Source: a virus
IMG/VR virus record: IMGVR_UViG_3300031539_005138
Span: 1-39,989 of that record
DNA: 39,989 nucleotides
Reading direction: 5' to 3' (one strand)
In this document: positions 19,239 through 27,025 of the stretch, one piece after another
Numbering within the stretch: the stretch's first letter is position 1
Layout: each line of letters opens with the position of its first letter
Notes under the pieces: model-generated
Seen by the model: only the letters and a program-made list of their open reading frames with translations
Told to the model about the DNA's origin: nothing
The model's database searches: none
Program-made: the position numbers and the translations under genes

Positions 19239-19840
19239 CCAAACGATTCTCGTTCCTCATCGCCTTCGTGGCGGCATTCCTATTCACCGCACCTCTGGCT
19301 CTCGCGGCACCGCCCGACGCTGGAACTGCACCCGCCGCCGCGGCTGCTGACGATGCAAAGGCAGATGCCCCCGCACCCGAGGCCAAGGCCGAGGAGAAGG
19401 CTGAAGCCAAGGCTGAAGCCAAGGCTGAAGCCAAGGCTGAAGCCAAGGCTGAAGAAGCTGGTACTGAAGGTGGCACCGATGGCACCGATGGTGGAGACAC
19501 CGACGGCGCAGCCGCAGACGAGAAGCTCGGCGATCATGTCGAAGCTGCTGTCTCGGCCGCTCGCTCTGGCGAGTGGGCTCTGATGGTGTCCGCGATCATC
19601 ATGCTTCTGCTTGGAGCCGGCCGAAAGTTCGGCGTCATGGACAAGGTGCCTTCGTCCGCGGTCCCGTGGGTCTCGATGGTGCTCGGCGTTATCGCTGTGG
19701 TCGGGGACACCCTCGCCTCTGGCGGGGAGATCACGATGGAGCGTGTGCTCGCAGGCGTCATGGCCGGTGCTGCCGCCTCGGGTCTGTGGGGGATGCTTGG
19801 AAAGCACATCCTCGGGCCGAAGAAGGAAAAGAGCGAGTAG
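19235..19840 (+). CDS. Exported/membrane protein with Ala-Glu-Lys repeat linker; holin- or spanin-like candidate (201 aa)
   Basis: ATG 19235 overlaps the upstream stop and follows GGGGAG. Residues 1-24 are a clear signal peptide (MTKRF, hydrophobic core, ALA before the cut). An Ala/Pro-rich spacer and a charged repeat (EAKA units, about 48-75) encoded by perfect 12-bp repeats follow. A Gly/Thr/Asp segment comes next, then two or three hydrophobic spans near residues 113-131, 142-160 and 170-190, ending in a Lys-rich tail (GPKKEKSE). The C-terminal part looks like a small multi-span holin. A holin with a cleaved signal and long periplasmic linker would be unusual, so a spanin or another envelope protein remains possible. 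Its place at the end of the structural block fits a lysis gene. Confidence 0.6.
   Translation: MTKRFSFLIAFVAAFLFTAPLALAAPPDAGTAPAAAAADDAKADAPAPEAKAEEKAEAKAEAKAEAKAEAKAEEAGTEGGTDGTDGGDTDGAAADEKLGDHVEAAVSAARSGEWALMVSAIIMLLLGAGRKFGVMDKVPSSAVPWVSMVLGVIAVVGDTLASGGEITMERVLAGVMAGAAASGLWGMLGKHILGPKKEKSE
19400..19447 (+). repeat. Four perfect tandem copies of a 12-bp repeat (GCTGAAGCCAAG)
   Basis: Copies start at 19400, 19412, 19424 and 19436. Degenerate units flank them (GCCAAGGCCGAGGAGAAG before, GCTGAAGAAGCT after). The repeat encodes Ala-Glu-Ala-Lys inside the signal-peptide protein. Perfect DNA identity suggests recent expansion by slippage, so copy number may vary between relatives. Confidence 0.95.
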
Positions 19841-19855
19841 CTACCACGGTAGCTA
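19838..19855. promoter_or_regulatory. Perfect inverted repeat spanning a stop codon
   Basis: TAGCTACC-AC-GGTAGCTA has 8-bp arms separated by 2 bp and begins with the TAG stop of the membrane protein gene. It may act as an operator, or as an RNA hairpin together with the larger hairpin 6 bp downstream. Confidence 0.5.
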
Positions 19856-19860
19856 GCCAA

Positions 19861-19893
19861 GGAAGGCCGTTCCCGAAGTGGGGGCGGCCTTCC
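19861..19893 (+). terminator. Strong hairpin after the structural/lysis block (terminator-like)
   Basis: GGAAGGCCG (19861-19869) pairs with CGGCCTTCC (19885-19893), a perfect 9-bp stem. Inner CCC/GGG bases can extend the pairing. No T-run follows, so it may stop transcription poorly on its own or act as a processing or stability hairpin. Position, at the end of a long coupled gene run, supports a transcript end. Confidence 0.6.
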
Positions 19894-19928
19894 GCAATTC
19901 GCGCGGTGTCGATTGCCTCTCGGCCAAC

Positions 19929-19946
19929 GTCCTCGATAGCGAGGAC
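19929..19946 (+). promoter_or_regulatory. Hairpin covering the ribosome binding site of the next gene
   Basis: GTCCTCG (19929-19935), loop ATAG, CGAGGAC (19940-19946): a perfect 7-bp stem that contains the only Shine-Dalgarno-like bases (GAGG, 19941-19944) before ATG 19949. In RNA this would hide the site, suggesting translation control such as a protein-bound or temperature-sensitive switch. The structure is seen; control is inferred. Confidence 0.6.
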
Positions 19947-19948
19947 AC

Positions 19949-20659
19949 ATGGGGATCTACATTTACACAGTTCGCAAGACGGTCAAACAGTGCAGCATGG
20001 GCGGCATCGCCACCCCGGTCGCGCTTCTCAAGTTCCTGCAACGGCTTCCCCGCGACCCTGACGACTCGCTGACCTCGGCTCGTCTTGAGCGCGCGCGGCA
20101 GTGCTGGAACAGCCTCGATGTGAAGCCGGGTTATGTCGCCCTTGGCGATAAATTTGAGGACCGCGCGCACGTCTACGAGTGGCCGGCGGATGCGTACCAC
20201 TGGTACGACTGCGAGGATAAACCGCTCGGCAAGCTCGTTGGTTTCATCCGTCGTGTCCGCAACGGCCGCCGTGTTGAGTACGCTGTCGCCCCACGCTATT
20301 ACGAGGTGGTGGCGAAGTACCGCCCGCCTGGGAAGGGCCTACACAGCACTCGTGAGTACGCCTGGGATGCGGAGACGGCGAGGAAGAAGGCCGGAGCCTT
20401 GCTTCACATGCTGCACGACGTGGAATCGATCACCATCCAGTGTTACGAGGCCGACACCTCCTGCACCAACGAGATCTATTTTGAGACCGCGGATGTGGGA
20501 TTCGATCGCAAGCTCCGCGAGAGCGCGCACAAGGCTGGCATTGACTGGCGCGAGGTTTCGGACGCCCTGACCCCGACCAAGGTCGAGGTCGAGCCCGGAG
20601 TTTCGCCTCCGAAGCTCACAATCGAGGAGCTTGCACGTTTCCAAGCGCCTTTGGCGTAA
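19949..20659 (+). CDS. Hypothetical protein (236 aa)
   Basis: ATG 19949 begins MGIYIYTVRKTVK, directly after a hairpin that masks its ribosome site. The protein is a mixed alpha/beta soluble type with aromatic-rich patches (WPADAYHWYDCEDK) and a basic RRVRNGRRVEY segment. The C terminus is Pro/Glu-rich (KVEVEPGVSPPKLTIEELARF). No signal peptide, membrane span or known catalytic motif is seen. It is the first gene after the terminator-like hairpins, so it may lead a new transcription unit running toward groEL. Function unknown. Confidence 0.7.
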   Translation: MGIYIYTVRKTVKQCSMGGIATPVALLKFLQRLPRDPDDSLTSARLERARQCWNSLDVKPGYVALGDKFEDRAHVYEWPADAYHWYDCEDKPLGKLVGFIRRVRNGRRVEYAVAPRYYEVVAKYRPPGKGLHSTREYAWDAETARKKAGALLHMLHDVESITIQCYEADTSCTNEIYFETADVGFDRKLRESAHKAGIDWREVSDALTPTKVEVEPGVSPPKLTIEELARFQAPLA

Positions 20660-20667
20660 GGGAAGCC

Positions 20668-21249
20668 GTGTACGTCCGCAATGTAGAGGCCCTGACGGCA
20701 GCCCGCGGAACCCCCTTGAGTGTGTTGGACCCGGGGTGGGGTGTATTTCTCCACCAGAACGGGCATTTTCTCTGGGCCATCGTGACGCCCAAGGAGTCCA
20801 TCGTGCTCCCGGGCTGGACCGCCACACTGCGTGAGGGGCACATACGCGAGCATCCGCCATCCATCTTCATCGAACGCCCGCTCGATGAGGTCAACGAGTC
20901 CCTCGACTGCGCGATCCGTGACGGCTATGCCTTCGGGGAACCCCCGTCGGCAGAGGTTGTCTCCAGCGTGACCCGCTCCAGCCTCAAACGGGAGGCCGCC
21001 TGGAAGGGGACTCTCGTAGGCCCTCCACCGAATTCAGACGCGCCTGTAGACCCGTATGATCGAATTCGATACATCACCCGTCAAGAGAGCGATGGCTGGA
21101 CCGCATGGTCTGGCGAGGGCAAGCCGATCATGCACTTTGACGACGCAGGGGCCGAGGCCATGTACAACGAAAGGCCCGGCGAAAAGGTGAAGGACCGTAA
21201 GGGGCGCGTTATCGGCTACCGCCTGGGAGAAGTTGAGACACTCCCATGA
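20668..21249 (+). CDS. Hypothetical protein (193 aa)
   Basis: GTG 20668 is 8 nt after the preceding stop, with AAGGGA upstream. The product begins MYVRNVEALTAARG and has a beta-rich N-terminal half (GVFLHQNGHFLWAIV) and a Trp/Gly/Asp-rich C-terminal half (DGWTAWSGEGKP) with KDRKGRVIGYRLG at the end. No recognised domain. The stop overlaps a tiny ATG frame (21246) and lies 39 nt before the GroEL start. Confidence 0.65.
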   Translation: MYVRNVEALTAARGTPLSVLDPGWGVFLHQNGHFLWAIVTPKESIVLPGWTATLREGHIREHPPSIFIERPLDEVNESLDCAIRDGYAFGEPPSAEVVSSVTRSSLKREAAWKGTLVGPPPNSDAPVDPYDRIRYITRQESDGWTAWSGEGKPIMHFDDAGAEAMYNERPGEKVKDRKGRVIGYRLGEVETLP

Positions 21250-21326
21250 ACCAGGCGCAAGATGCTGCTACTCGGGTAGAATCCCAAGGTGAAGCGATTG
21301 CGGCGCGGCACGTCAAGCTCCTCTAA
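21246..21326 (+). CDS. Possible 26-codon leader ORF overlapping the groEL start (doubtful)
   Basis: ATG 21246 overlaps the preceding TGA in the ATGA arrangement used throughout this genome. It reads MNQAQDAATRVESQG then 11 more residues to TAA at 21324-21326. It runs past the GTG start of the chaperonin in another frame, so ribosomes ending here would stop 35 nt inside groEL. It could be a leader for coupling or simply chance. Confidence 0.25.
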   Translation: MNQAQDAATRVESQGEAIAARHVKLL

Positions 21327-22887
21327 GATCGCTACTGGAGCGGAGGCGCGAGAACGTCTAGTCCGAGGTGCGCGAGAATTATCGCGGGTCGTCCGTGTCA
21401 CTTACGGGCCGACCGGCGGGGTCGTCATGCTCGACCGATCCTTCGGGATGCTAGCGACACGAGATGGCGTTACGGTTGCGTGCGAGGTCAGTCCGGCGAA
21501 CCCCGTCGCACGCCTCGGAGCGCAGATGCTCCGACGTGCGTGCATCACCGTCAATGAAGAGGTCGGGGACGGTACGTCCACCGCGGCCTTGCTCGCAGGC
21601 GCGATGATCAACGAGGGGCATAAACGGATCACGGCCGGTGCGGACCCCGGTGAGCTTGCCAAGGGGATGCAGCACGCGGCAGCTATCGCGTCGGAGGTAG
21701 TAGGGCAGCTTGTGGTGCCTGTGGAAGATGAGGACACGCTTCAGCAGGTGGCACTTCACACGACCAAGCGAGACGTGGAGATTGCTGACGCGTTGGCCGA
21801 GGCGACCATGCTTGTCGGGTCGAAGGGGATGATCGTGATCGAGGACGGCAAGGGCGTAGGCATTGAGCTTGTGTCGAAGCACGGGGTCGAGATCAGTCAA
21901 GGGTGGGTGTCGATGGAATTCGGGGACGAGTGGAAAGCGGACGTGTGTCTCGTCGCCGTCGTTGCGGAACCCCTGATGAAATTCAGCGAGGTCGTTCCGA
22001 TGATGGAAGCCGCGTCGCAGGTTCCTGGCAACCTTCCTTTGCTCGTCGTGTGTGAAGGCGTCTACGGAGAAGCTCTCGCCACGATGGTGACGAACAACGG
22101 GAAAGACGTGCTCAAATGTTGCGCGATCAAGGGCCCGGGGAGGGGGCCTTTCCAGATGGACCACCTCCAAGACATTGCCGCGCTCAGCCAAGCGGTCGTC
22201 GTGGACACGAACGCCGGCATGTCCTTGGCCAAGTTTGAGTCGGCATGGCTCGGGTCGTTGCAGCAGGTTCGGGTTGGCGCACACAAGAGCACGCTTGTCG
22301 CTTTCGATGACGCCCTCCCTGCGATCCAAGATCGGATCCGAACGTTGGAGGTCCGACGTGACCGAACCGAGCACAACCATGACCGAGATCGGCTGTCCGA
22401 ACGGATCGCAAAGCTCGCCGATGGGTTTTGTGTCCTCCGTGTTGGCGGAGTGACCGAGGCAGCGGCCAAGGAGCGCCGTGGGCGGATCGAGGATGCGTTG
22501 CACGCGGTTCGCGCTGCATTGGACGAGGGCGTGGTTCCCGGCGCGGGAATGGCGTACCTCGCGGCGGCGGAGGTGCTGGAGGAGATCGGGTTCTCAGATG
22601 GCGATTTCGGGCAGGGCGAGAGGGTCGTCGTCAAGGCGCTCAGGGAGCCCGTGAGGGCGCTCGTCTCCAACGCGGGCGAGGAGCCGGCCGTGGTCCTGAA
22701 CGCGCTGAGAGAGGCGGGAGATGGCTCGTACTGGCTCGGATACGATGCTGTGGCCGGAACCATCCGAGATCTGCTAGAGAAGCCACTTTTGGCCGACCCT
22801 TTGCGCGTTGTCCGCTCCACAATTGAGGTCGCCGCGTCCGCGGCCTCGACATTGTTGACCGTAGAGGTCGCCATTACGAGTAAGTAG
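21289..22887 (+). CDS. groEL: GroEL-type chaperonin (532 aa)
   Basis: ATP-driven protein-folding ring subunit. Conserved equatorial motifs are present: VTYGPTGG (38-44) with the nucleotide-site Asp in VMLDRSFG (Asp49), TRDGVTVA (57-64), GDGTSTAA (93-100), and RIEDALHAVRAA with the catalytic Asp (Asp402, equivalent to E. coli Asp398), followed by DEGVVPGAG. The apical/intermediate segment has KGPGRGPF in place of the usual KAPGFGD. The C terminus GYDAVAG ... STIEVAASAASTLLT is typical, but the Gly-Gly-Met tail is missing and the protein ends EVAITSK. GTG is chosen because it gives a normal-length N terminus, although its ribosome site is weak. No GroES is seen in the window, so it would use the host co-chaperonin, work without one, or have one elsewhere. 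Large phages such as Pseudomonas phage EL are known to carry GroEL. Confidence 0.96.
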   Translation: MKRLRRGTSSSSKIATGAEARERLVRGARELSRVVRVTYGPTGGVVMLDRSFGMLATRDGVTVACEVSPANPVARLGAQMLRRACITVNEEVGDGTSTAALLAGAMINEGHKRITAGADPGELAKGMQHAAAIASEVVGQLVVPVEDEDTLQQVALHTTKRDVEIADALAEATMLVGSKGMIVIEDGKGVGIELVSKHGVEISQGWVSMEFGDEWKADVCLVAVVAEPLMKFSEVVPMMEAASQVPGNLPLLVVCEGVYGEALATMVTNNGKDVLKCCAIKGPGRGPFQMDHLQDIAALSQAVVVDTNAGMSLAKFESAWLGSLQQVRVGAHKSTLVAFDDALPAIQDRIRTLEVRRDRTEHNHDRDRLSERIAKLADGFCVLRVGGVTEAAAKERRGRIEDALHAVRAALDEGVVPGAGMAYLAAAEVLEEIGFSDGDFGQGERVVVKALREPVRALVSNAGEEPAVVLNALREAGDGSYWLGYDAVAGTIRDLLEKPLLADPLRVVRSTIEVAASAASTLLTVEVAITSK

Positions 22888-22892
22888 AACCG

Positions 22893-23696
22893 ATGAAGAG
22901 ACTCAGCCTAGTCCATGCACGCGGAGGTTCGATCACGGCGGACACCGCAGAGGCCCTTCGTCAGCTTGAGATGCGCTGTGCCGACCGCGGCAACCTCCGC
23001 TTGCTCGTGAAAACCGTCCCCCTCGGCGGCGTGGACGACCTGCAATGGAGGGAGCGCTTCTCCGAATGGTCGATGAAGCACACGGGACGTTGGGTGAACC
23101 TCGTCCTTGAATTCGATGAGCCCGAGGTCGAGAAGGAGAAGGAAGCGATGCACGCTCTCGCCGTGCTCTGGGCTCTCGCCATCCCCTGTGGGTTCACCCC
23201 ACAACAGCGCTATCCGATCCTCACGCTTGGGGAGTCCATCTTCCACTGTCTCGGACCGTGGCAGATCCTCTACGATCACCTCATGGGCGAGGGTCGGGGC
23301 GAGGAGGCGTGGCCCTCGATGTGCGCTGCTGCTCAGGCCGATGTGGGGACGTGGAAGGGCGATCGGGCGACGGAGCGCTTTGTCCAGGCACAGCTTCACC
23401 GTGTCGGTGTTAACGTCGGCCCCATCGACGGCCAATTGGCGCACCGTAGCCTGACCGGACTGAAGCGTCTGGGATTGGATTCGATGCCTTTGACCGATGC
23501 CGCCGTGCGGCTCGCTGAGATGGGGACGACTCAGCCGAAGCCCCAGGACCGCGCTATTGGCCACATCGTCGTCCCAGGGCAGAATTTGGCTATAGTCTGC
23601 TCTGGGCAGGTGTACTCGACCAAGACAGCTACCGGCGCGGCCCTCACAATTGATGGGCCTGGACGAGCCGTCCTCGATCTTACTCCAAAGGGCTGA
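22893..23696 (+). CDS. Protein with peptidoglycan-binding-like segment (267 aa)
   Basis: ATG 22893 is 5 nt after the groEL stop. The N-terminal region is alpha/beta with an acidic helix (EPEVEKEKEAMHALAVLW), then a Trp/His/Pro-rich block (FHCLGPWQILYDHL, about 117-130). Residues 160-197 (RFVQAQLHRVGV ... GPIDGQLAHRSLTGLKRL) have the spacing of the three-helix peptidoglycan-binding type 1 fold, with the GPIDG turn. The C-terminal 45 residues are beta-rich. No lysozyme, amidase or peptidase residues are evident, so it is not called an endolysin. It may be a wall-binding virion or accessory protein; moderate confidence in the domain only. Confidence 0.6.
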   Translation: MKRLSLVHARGGSITADTAEALRQLEMRCADRGNLRLLVKTVPLGGVDDLQWRERFSEWSMKHTGRWVNLVLEFDEPEVEKEKEAMHALAVLWALAIPCGFTPQQRYPILTLGESIFHCLGPWQILYDHLMGEGRGEEAWPSMCAAAQADVGTWKGDRATERFVQAQLHRVGVNVGPIDGQLAHRSLTGLKRLGLDSMPLTDAAVRLAEMGTTQPKPQDRAIGHIVVPGQNLAIVCSGQVYSTKTATGAALTIDGPGRAVLDLTPKG

Positions 23697-23698
23697 AG

Positions 23699-24298
23699 AT
23701 GACCGACAAGAACGCGATGGCAAACCCTGCCCTGAAGCTCCCCATTGACCTTCGGGCGCAGATGATGGCGGCGATGAACGACGGAGCGCGTGAGTTGTTT
23801 CGTCTCTACATGCCTCGGGTACTTGACACCGCGCCCCTCATCGAACGGCAGATCGACAAGGCGTCGAAAGATGCGGGGATCGATCCGAAATACACACGCT
23901 GGCTGCTTGGGCGTCCGCACTTGTGGCCCTCTATCGTGGCCTCAGACAAGGGTGTTCTTCTCCTTGCCGCTCGGATTCTGACCAAGGCAGGGGTCACTGT
24001 CCCCTACGAGGTCATGGAGCCGTCCACCAACGATCTCGCACAGGACATGGTGTTGTCCGATCTCGCTGACTGGAGTAAGCGCAACCTCATCCCTCTTTTG
24101 CAGAAACACTACATCAAGGCGGGTTGGCCGGTGGCGCGGAAGCACGCGGACACTCTACGGCTTCCGAACGACAGCACACCGGATGCGCAACAAGCTGTTT
24201 CCAAGATCAGCCGCTACCTTGAGTACCTGCTGACCGAGAAGCGCATCGGGTCCCCAAACGGGGGCCTTGTGCTGTCTGTCCTCGGTTTCATCATATAG
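23699..24298 (+). CDS. Hypothetical helical protein (199 aa)
   Basis: ATG 23699 lies 2 nt after the preceding stop. The sequence is mostly helical and soluble: an N-terminal helix rich in Met/Ala (RAQMMAAMNDGARELF), a WLLGRPHLWPSIV segment and a basic middle. It ends in a hydrophobic GGLVLSVLGFII. The hydrophobic tail could anchor it or form an interface. It ends 37 nt before the helicase gene. Function is not recognised. Confidence 0.65.
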   Translation: MTDKNAMANPALKLPIDLRAQMMAAMNDGARELFRLYMPRVLDTAPLIERQIDKASKDAGIDPKYTRWLLGRPHLWPSIVASDKGVLLLAARILTKAGVTVPYEVMEPSTNDLAQDMVLSDLADWSKRNLIPLLQKHYIKAGWPVARKHADTLRLPNDSTPDAQQAVSKISRYLEYLLTEKRIGSPNGGLVLSVLGFII

Positions 24299-24335
24299 GC
24301 GTTCCAAAACCCGGTGGCCGGGGTAAGGGAAGTGC

Positions 24336-25970
24336 ATGGACGACGCGCTCAAGGCGACCTACGAGAAGCTCAAGGGCTATCGCACGGATACCGATCTGAC
24401 GATCCGTGCCTCCCCCTTCCTCAAGAAGACCTTCACAGGCTTCGATGGGTCCGAGCACCCGCTCTCCCACCGCTACTATCAGGTGCAGGGCATCCTGCAT
24501 CTGTTCGCCATGAACCGATTCCTGCTCGGCGACGACTGTGGGCTGGGAAAAACACTTCAAGCGATCACCGCGCTCTGTTTCATCTGGGAGAAGCAGCCCG
24601 AGCAGAAGGTCATCATCTTGACGAACAAATCGGCCGTCGGTCAGTGGTGCAAGGAATTCGACAAATTCTGCAACATCGAGATGATCACGGTGGTCCAGTG
24701 CATCGGATCGCCGAAGAAGCGCACGGCAGCCTACGAGGAATTTGAGGCATCGGAAGGCCCGACCGTCTTGGTCATGGGATACGCGTCGGCCCGCCAGGAC
24801 ATTTCCCAGGTCCAAGACTGGTCCGACTACATCGTCATCTTTGATGAAGCGACCGCGTTCAAGAATCCCAAGACGCAGATTTACAAGGTGGCCCGGCACA
24901 TGTCCGAGAAGGCTGCCGGCCTCGACCGCGAAACGGGGGAGTGGCACACAGGCCGCGTGTGGGCGTTGACGGCGACGCTGATCAAGAATCACTTGCTGGA
25001 GGGCTACGGCATCTACTCCGTGATCGTGCCGGGTCTGTTGGGCACAAGCCGGAACAAATTCATTAACCGCTACTGCGTCACCCGGCTCCAACGGATCAAG
25101 GGCAACCGCCAGATCCCGATCATCGTCGGCTACCACCCGTGGGCCATCCCTGAATTTAAGGAGTTGATCGACCCGTACTACTTGGGGCGCCCCAAGCACG
25201 AGGTGGCGAAGGAGCTTCCGCCGTTGACGATCAAGCACCGGAAGGTGGGCCTCACAAGGCCGCAGAAGCTCAAGTACGCGGAGGCTATTGCGGGCCTGTT
25301 GGAGATCGACAAGACCGGCGAGGAGAAGGAGACGACCAAGCTCACTGCTCTCATCTATTGTCAGCAGATCGTGGATCACCCCGAGTTGATCGACTGCGAA
25401 GGAGGCAGCGAAAAGCTCGATACGCTCATCGACCTCCTCACCAGCGGAGATTTTGAGGAGGAGAACGTGATCGTCTACTCGCGTTTCCGCAAGATGGTGG
25501 ACCTCATGCAGCCCATCTTGGAGAAGAAGGGCGTCAAGACGGTTCGGATCACAGGCAAGGAGAAGGACCAGGAGCGGTTGGACGCGATGGAGGCGTTCCA
25601 GAACCCGAAGAACGAGGCGCGGGTCGCGTTGATCACCGACGCCGCCTCCGAGGCGATCAACCTCCAGAGCGCCAAGGCGATCATCTTCTACGACAGCCCG
25701 TGGTCGGCGGGTAACTACCTTCAGATCCTCGGCCGCATGATCCGTATCGGGTCGGAGCATGACCGCTGTTATGCCATCCACCTCGCCGCCAAGGGATCGA
25801 TTGACGAGAAGGTGATCGCCGTCCTCAAGAAGAAGATGAAGCTGATCGAGGCGGTCATGGGCAAGCGGATCAAGGGTGAGGATGACGAAACGATCGTCGC
25901 CGCCGAGAACGACATTTCGGACATTTTTGAGGCGATGAAGCAAGACGCCCTCACCTGGCTCAACGGATGA
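24336..25970 (+). CDS. SNF2/superfamily-2 DNA helicase or translocase (544 aa)
   Basis: ATP-driven DNA translocase. All main superfamily-2 motifs are readable in order: Q-like HRYYQVQG (45-52), motif I GDDCGLGKT (65-73), Ia IILTNKSAVGQW, motif II as DEAT (170-173) where DEAH is usual, motif III LTAT (211-214), motif IV VIVYSRF, motif V ITDAASEAINLQSA, and motif VI QILGRMIRIG (about 463-472) with the arginine fingers. The length suits a minimal SNF2 core with no extra reader domain. ATG 24336 follows TAAGGGA. The stop overlaps the next ATG (ATGA, 25967-25970), so it is coupled to the loader and DnaB-type genes. A role in fork restart, branch migration or recombination-dependent replication is likely. 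Confidence 0.94.
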   Translation: MDDALKATYEKLKGYRTDTDLTIRASPFLKKTFTGFDGSEHPLSHRYYQVQGILHLFAMNRFLLGDDCGLGKTLQAITALCFIWEKQPEQKVIILTNKSAVGQWCKEFDKFCNIEMITVVQCIGSPKKRTAAYEEFEASEGPTVLVMGYASARQDISQVQDWSDYIVIFDEATAFKNPKTQIYKVARHMSEKAAGLDRETGEWHTGRVWALTATLIKNHLLEGYGIYSVIVPGLLGTSRNKFINRYCVTRLQRIKGNRQIPIIVGYHPWAIPEFKELIDPYYLGRPKHEVAKELPPLTIKHRKVGLTRPQKLKYAEAIAGLLEIDKTGEEKETTKLTALIYCQQIVDHPELIDCEGGSEKLDTLIDLLTSGDFEEENVIVYSRFRKMVDLMQPILEKKGVKTVRITGKEKDQERLDAMEAFQNPKNEARVALITDAASEAINLQSAKAIIFYDSPWSAGNYLQILGRMIRIGSEHDRCYAIHLAAKGSIDEKVIAVLKKKMKLIEAVMGKRIKGEDDETIVAAENDISDIFEAMKQDALTWLNG

Positions 25971-27025
25971 AAATCAAAAACAACAGCGACGAGCCCCTTC
26001 GGGTTGCCGACGCCGTGGTCATGCCCGGCCAGATCGGTGAGGTCCGTGGCGACGTGTGGGCTCGGCTCAAAGCGGAGCGGCCTGAGTTCAAGAAGAAGAT
26101 CGAGTCCCAGGTCTACGAGGAGTTGTTGTTGCTCCCTGGCGACGGCAAGTTTGACTGCCAGTTGTGCTTGGGGCGCGGCGCCATCGTCTCGTCTGGCGCG
26201 AACGGCACGCCTACAGCGAAACGCTGCGACTGCGTGAAGTTCAAGGACGTGAAGGCGAACGTGGCGAAGATCTGGCCGCAGTTCGACCTGAACCGCGTCG
26301 GCCGACTACCCGAAGGGTCGCGCTCCCCGTTGCAAGACTACGCGAACCGCAACCTGTACGTCACCGCGTCAGAGCCCATCTTCAAAATGCACCTTCGACA
26401 CACGGCTGTGCGCCAGGGAGCCTTTTGGGGTGCGAGGGTGCATGCCGACGTGTCCTTGTTTGAGGCGTGGTTCTTTACAGCCAAAGCGAAGGGCGCCGAA
26501 ATCTACGACGTGAATGTGCGAGACACCCCCCTCTCTGAGTACCCGAGCATCCCCGAGATGGTGATCCCACCTGAGCTTCTGATCCTGCTCATGGGGGTCA
26601 AGAACAGCCGCAACGTGGCCTCGCCCGAGCTATTGCGCGAGACACTGAAGCTCCGCGATTTCGCGGGGAAGCCGACGTGGGTCGTAGACCAACCAAATCA
26701 GATCGTGACGGAGACCCACCACCTGTTCTACTCGGCTGAGAACAAGGACTGGCTGGACGCCTGGAATCACGTCACGCTCGACCTATCGCGCACGAGGGTC
26801 CAAGACCCTGATGAGATTCTGGAGAATTTCACCCCGACTGTTGAGCGCAAGGGTGCGGAACCCGGGGGCGCGGTGCAGCCTCCGACACCCACGAGGGCGC
26901 CCGGCAAATTCAAAGCCCGCCTGTCCGATCTTCATGGGGCCCATCGCGGCTCTACGACAACCGAAGACCTCGTGGAACCTGCTGACGAGTGGCAGCCTGA
27001 GAATAAGCGGGGCAAGAAGCGGTGA
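25967..27025 (+). CDS. Putative DnaC/DnaI-like helicase loader, Walker A not evident (352 aa)
   Basis: A zinc-finger-like segment CQLCLGRG (64-71) with CDC (87-89) resembles the N-terminal cysteine motif of DnaC/DnaI-type loaders. Further on, PELLILLMG (202-210) and ASPELLRETLKLRDFAGKPTWVV (218-240, with the R..GKPT core) match the style of the Walker B to sensor region of those AAA+ proteins. No GxxxxGK[ST] is seen where Walker A should be (about 131-145); the acidic Walker B pair is also absent. The C-terminal 70 residues are a Pro/Lys-rich tail. Coupled by ATGA upstream and GTGA downstream, it lies exactly between an SNF2 helicase and a DnaB-type helicase, the usual loader position. The loader call is inference; an unrelated zinc protein is the alternative. 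Confidence 0.55.
   Translation: MKIKNNSDEPLRVADAVVMPGQIGEVRGDVWARLKAERPEFKKKIESQVYEELLLLPGDGKFDCQLCLGRGAIVSSGANGTPTAKRCDCVKFKDVKANVAKIWPQFDLNRVGRLPEGSRSPLQDYANRNLYVTASEPIFKMHLRHTAVRQGAFWGARVHADVSLFEAWFFTAKAKGAEIYDVNVRDTPLSEYPSIPEMVIPPELLILLMGVKNSRNVASPELLRETLKLRDFAGKPTWVVDQPNQIVTETHHLFYSAENKDWLDAWNHVTLDLSRTRVQDPDEILENFTPTVERKGAEPGGAVQPPTPTRAPGKFKARLSDLHGAHRGSTTTEDLVEPADEWQPENKRGKKR

Noticed and set aside
19400-19447. Possible CRISPR-like repeat
   Set aside because: Repeats are contiguous 12-bp units in frame with a coding region; there are no spacers.
23581-23610. GGCTATAGTC as a third copy of the CCTATAGG element
   Set aside because: Lies inside coding sequence and lacks the flanking GTTTTCC, CGG and dyad.
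22893-23696. Endolysin
   Set aside because: Only a peptidoglycan-binding-like segment is seen; no catalytic residues of lysozyme, amidase or peptidase families.
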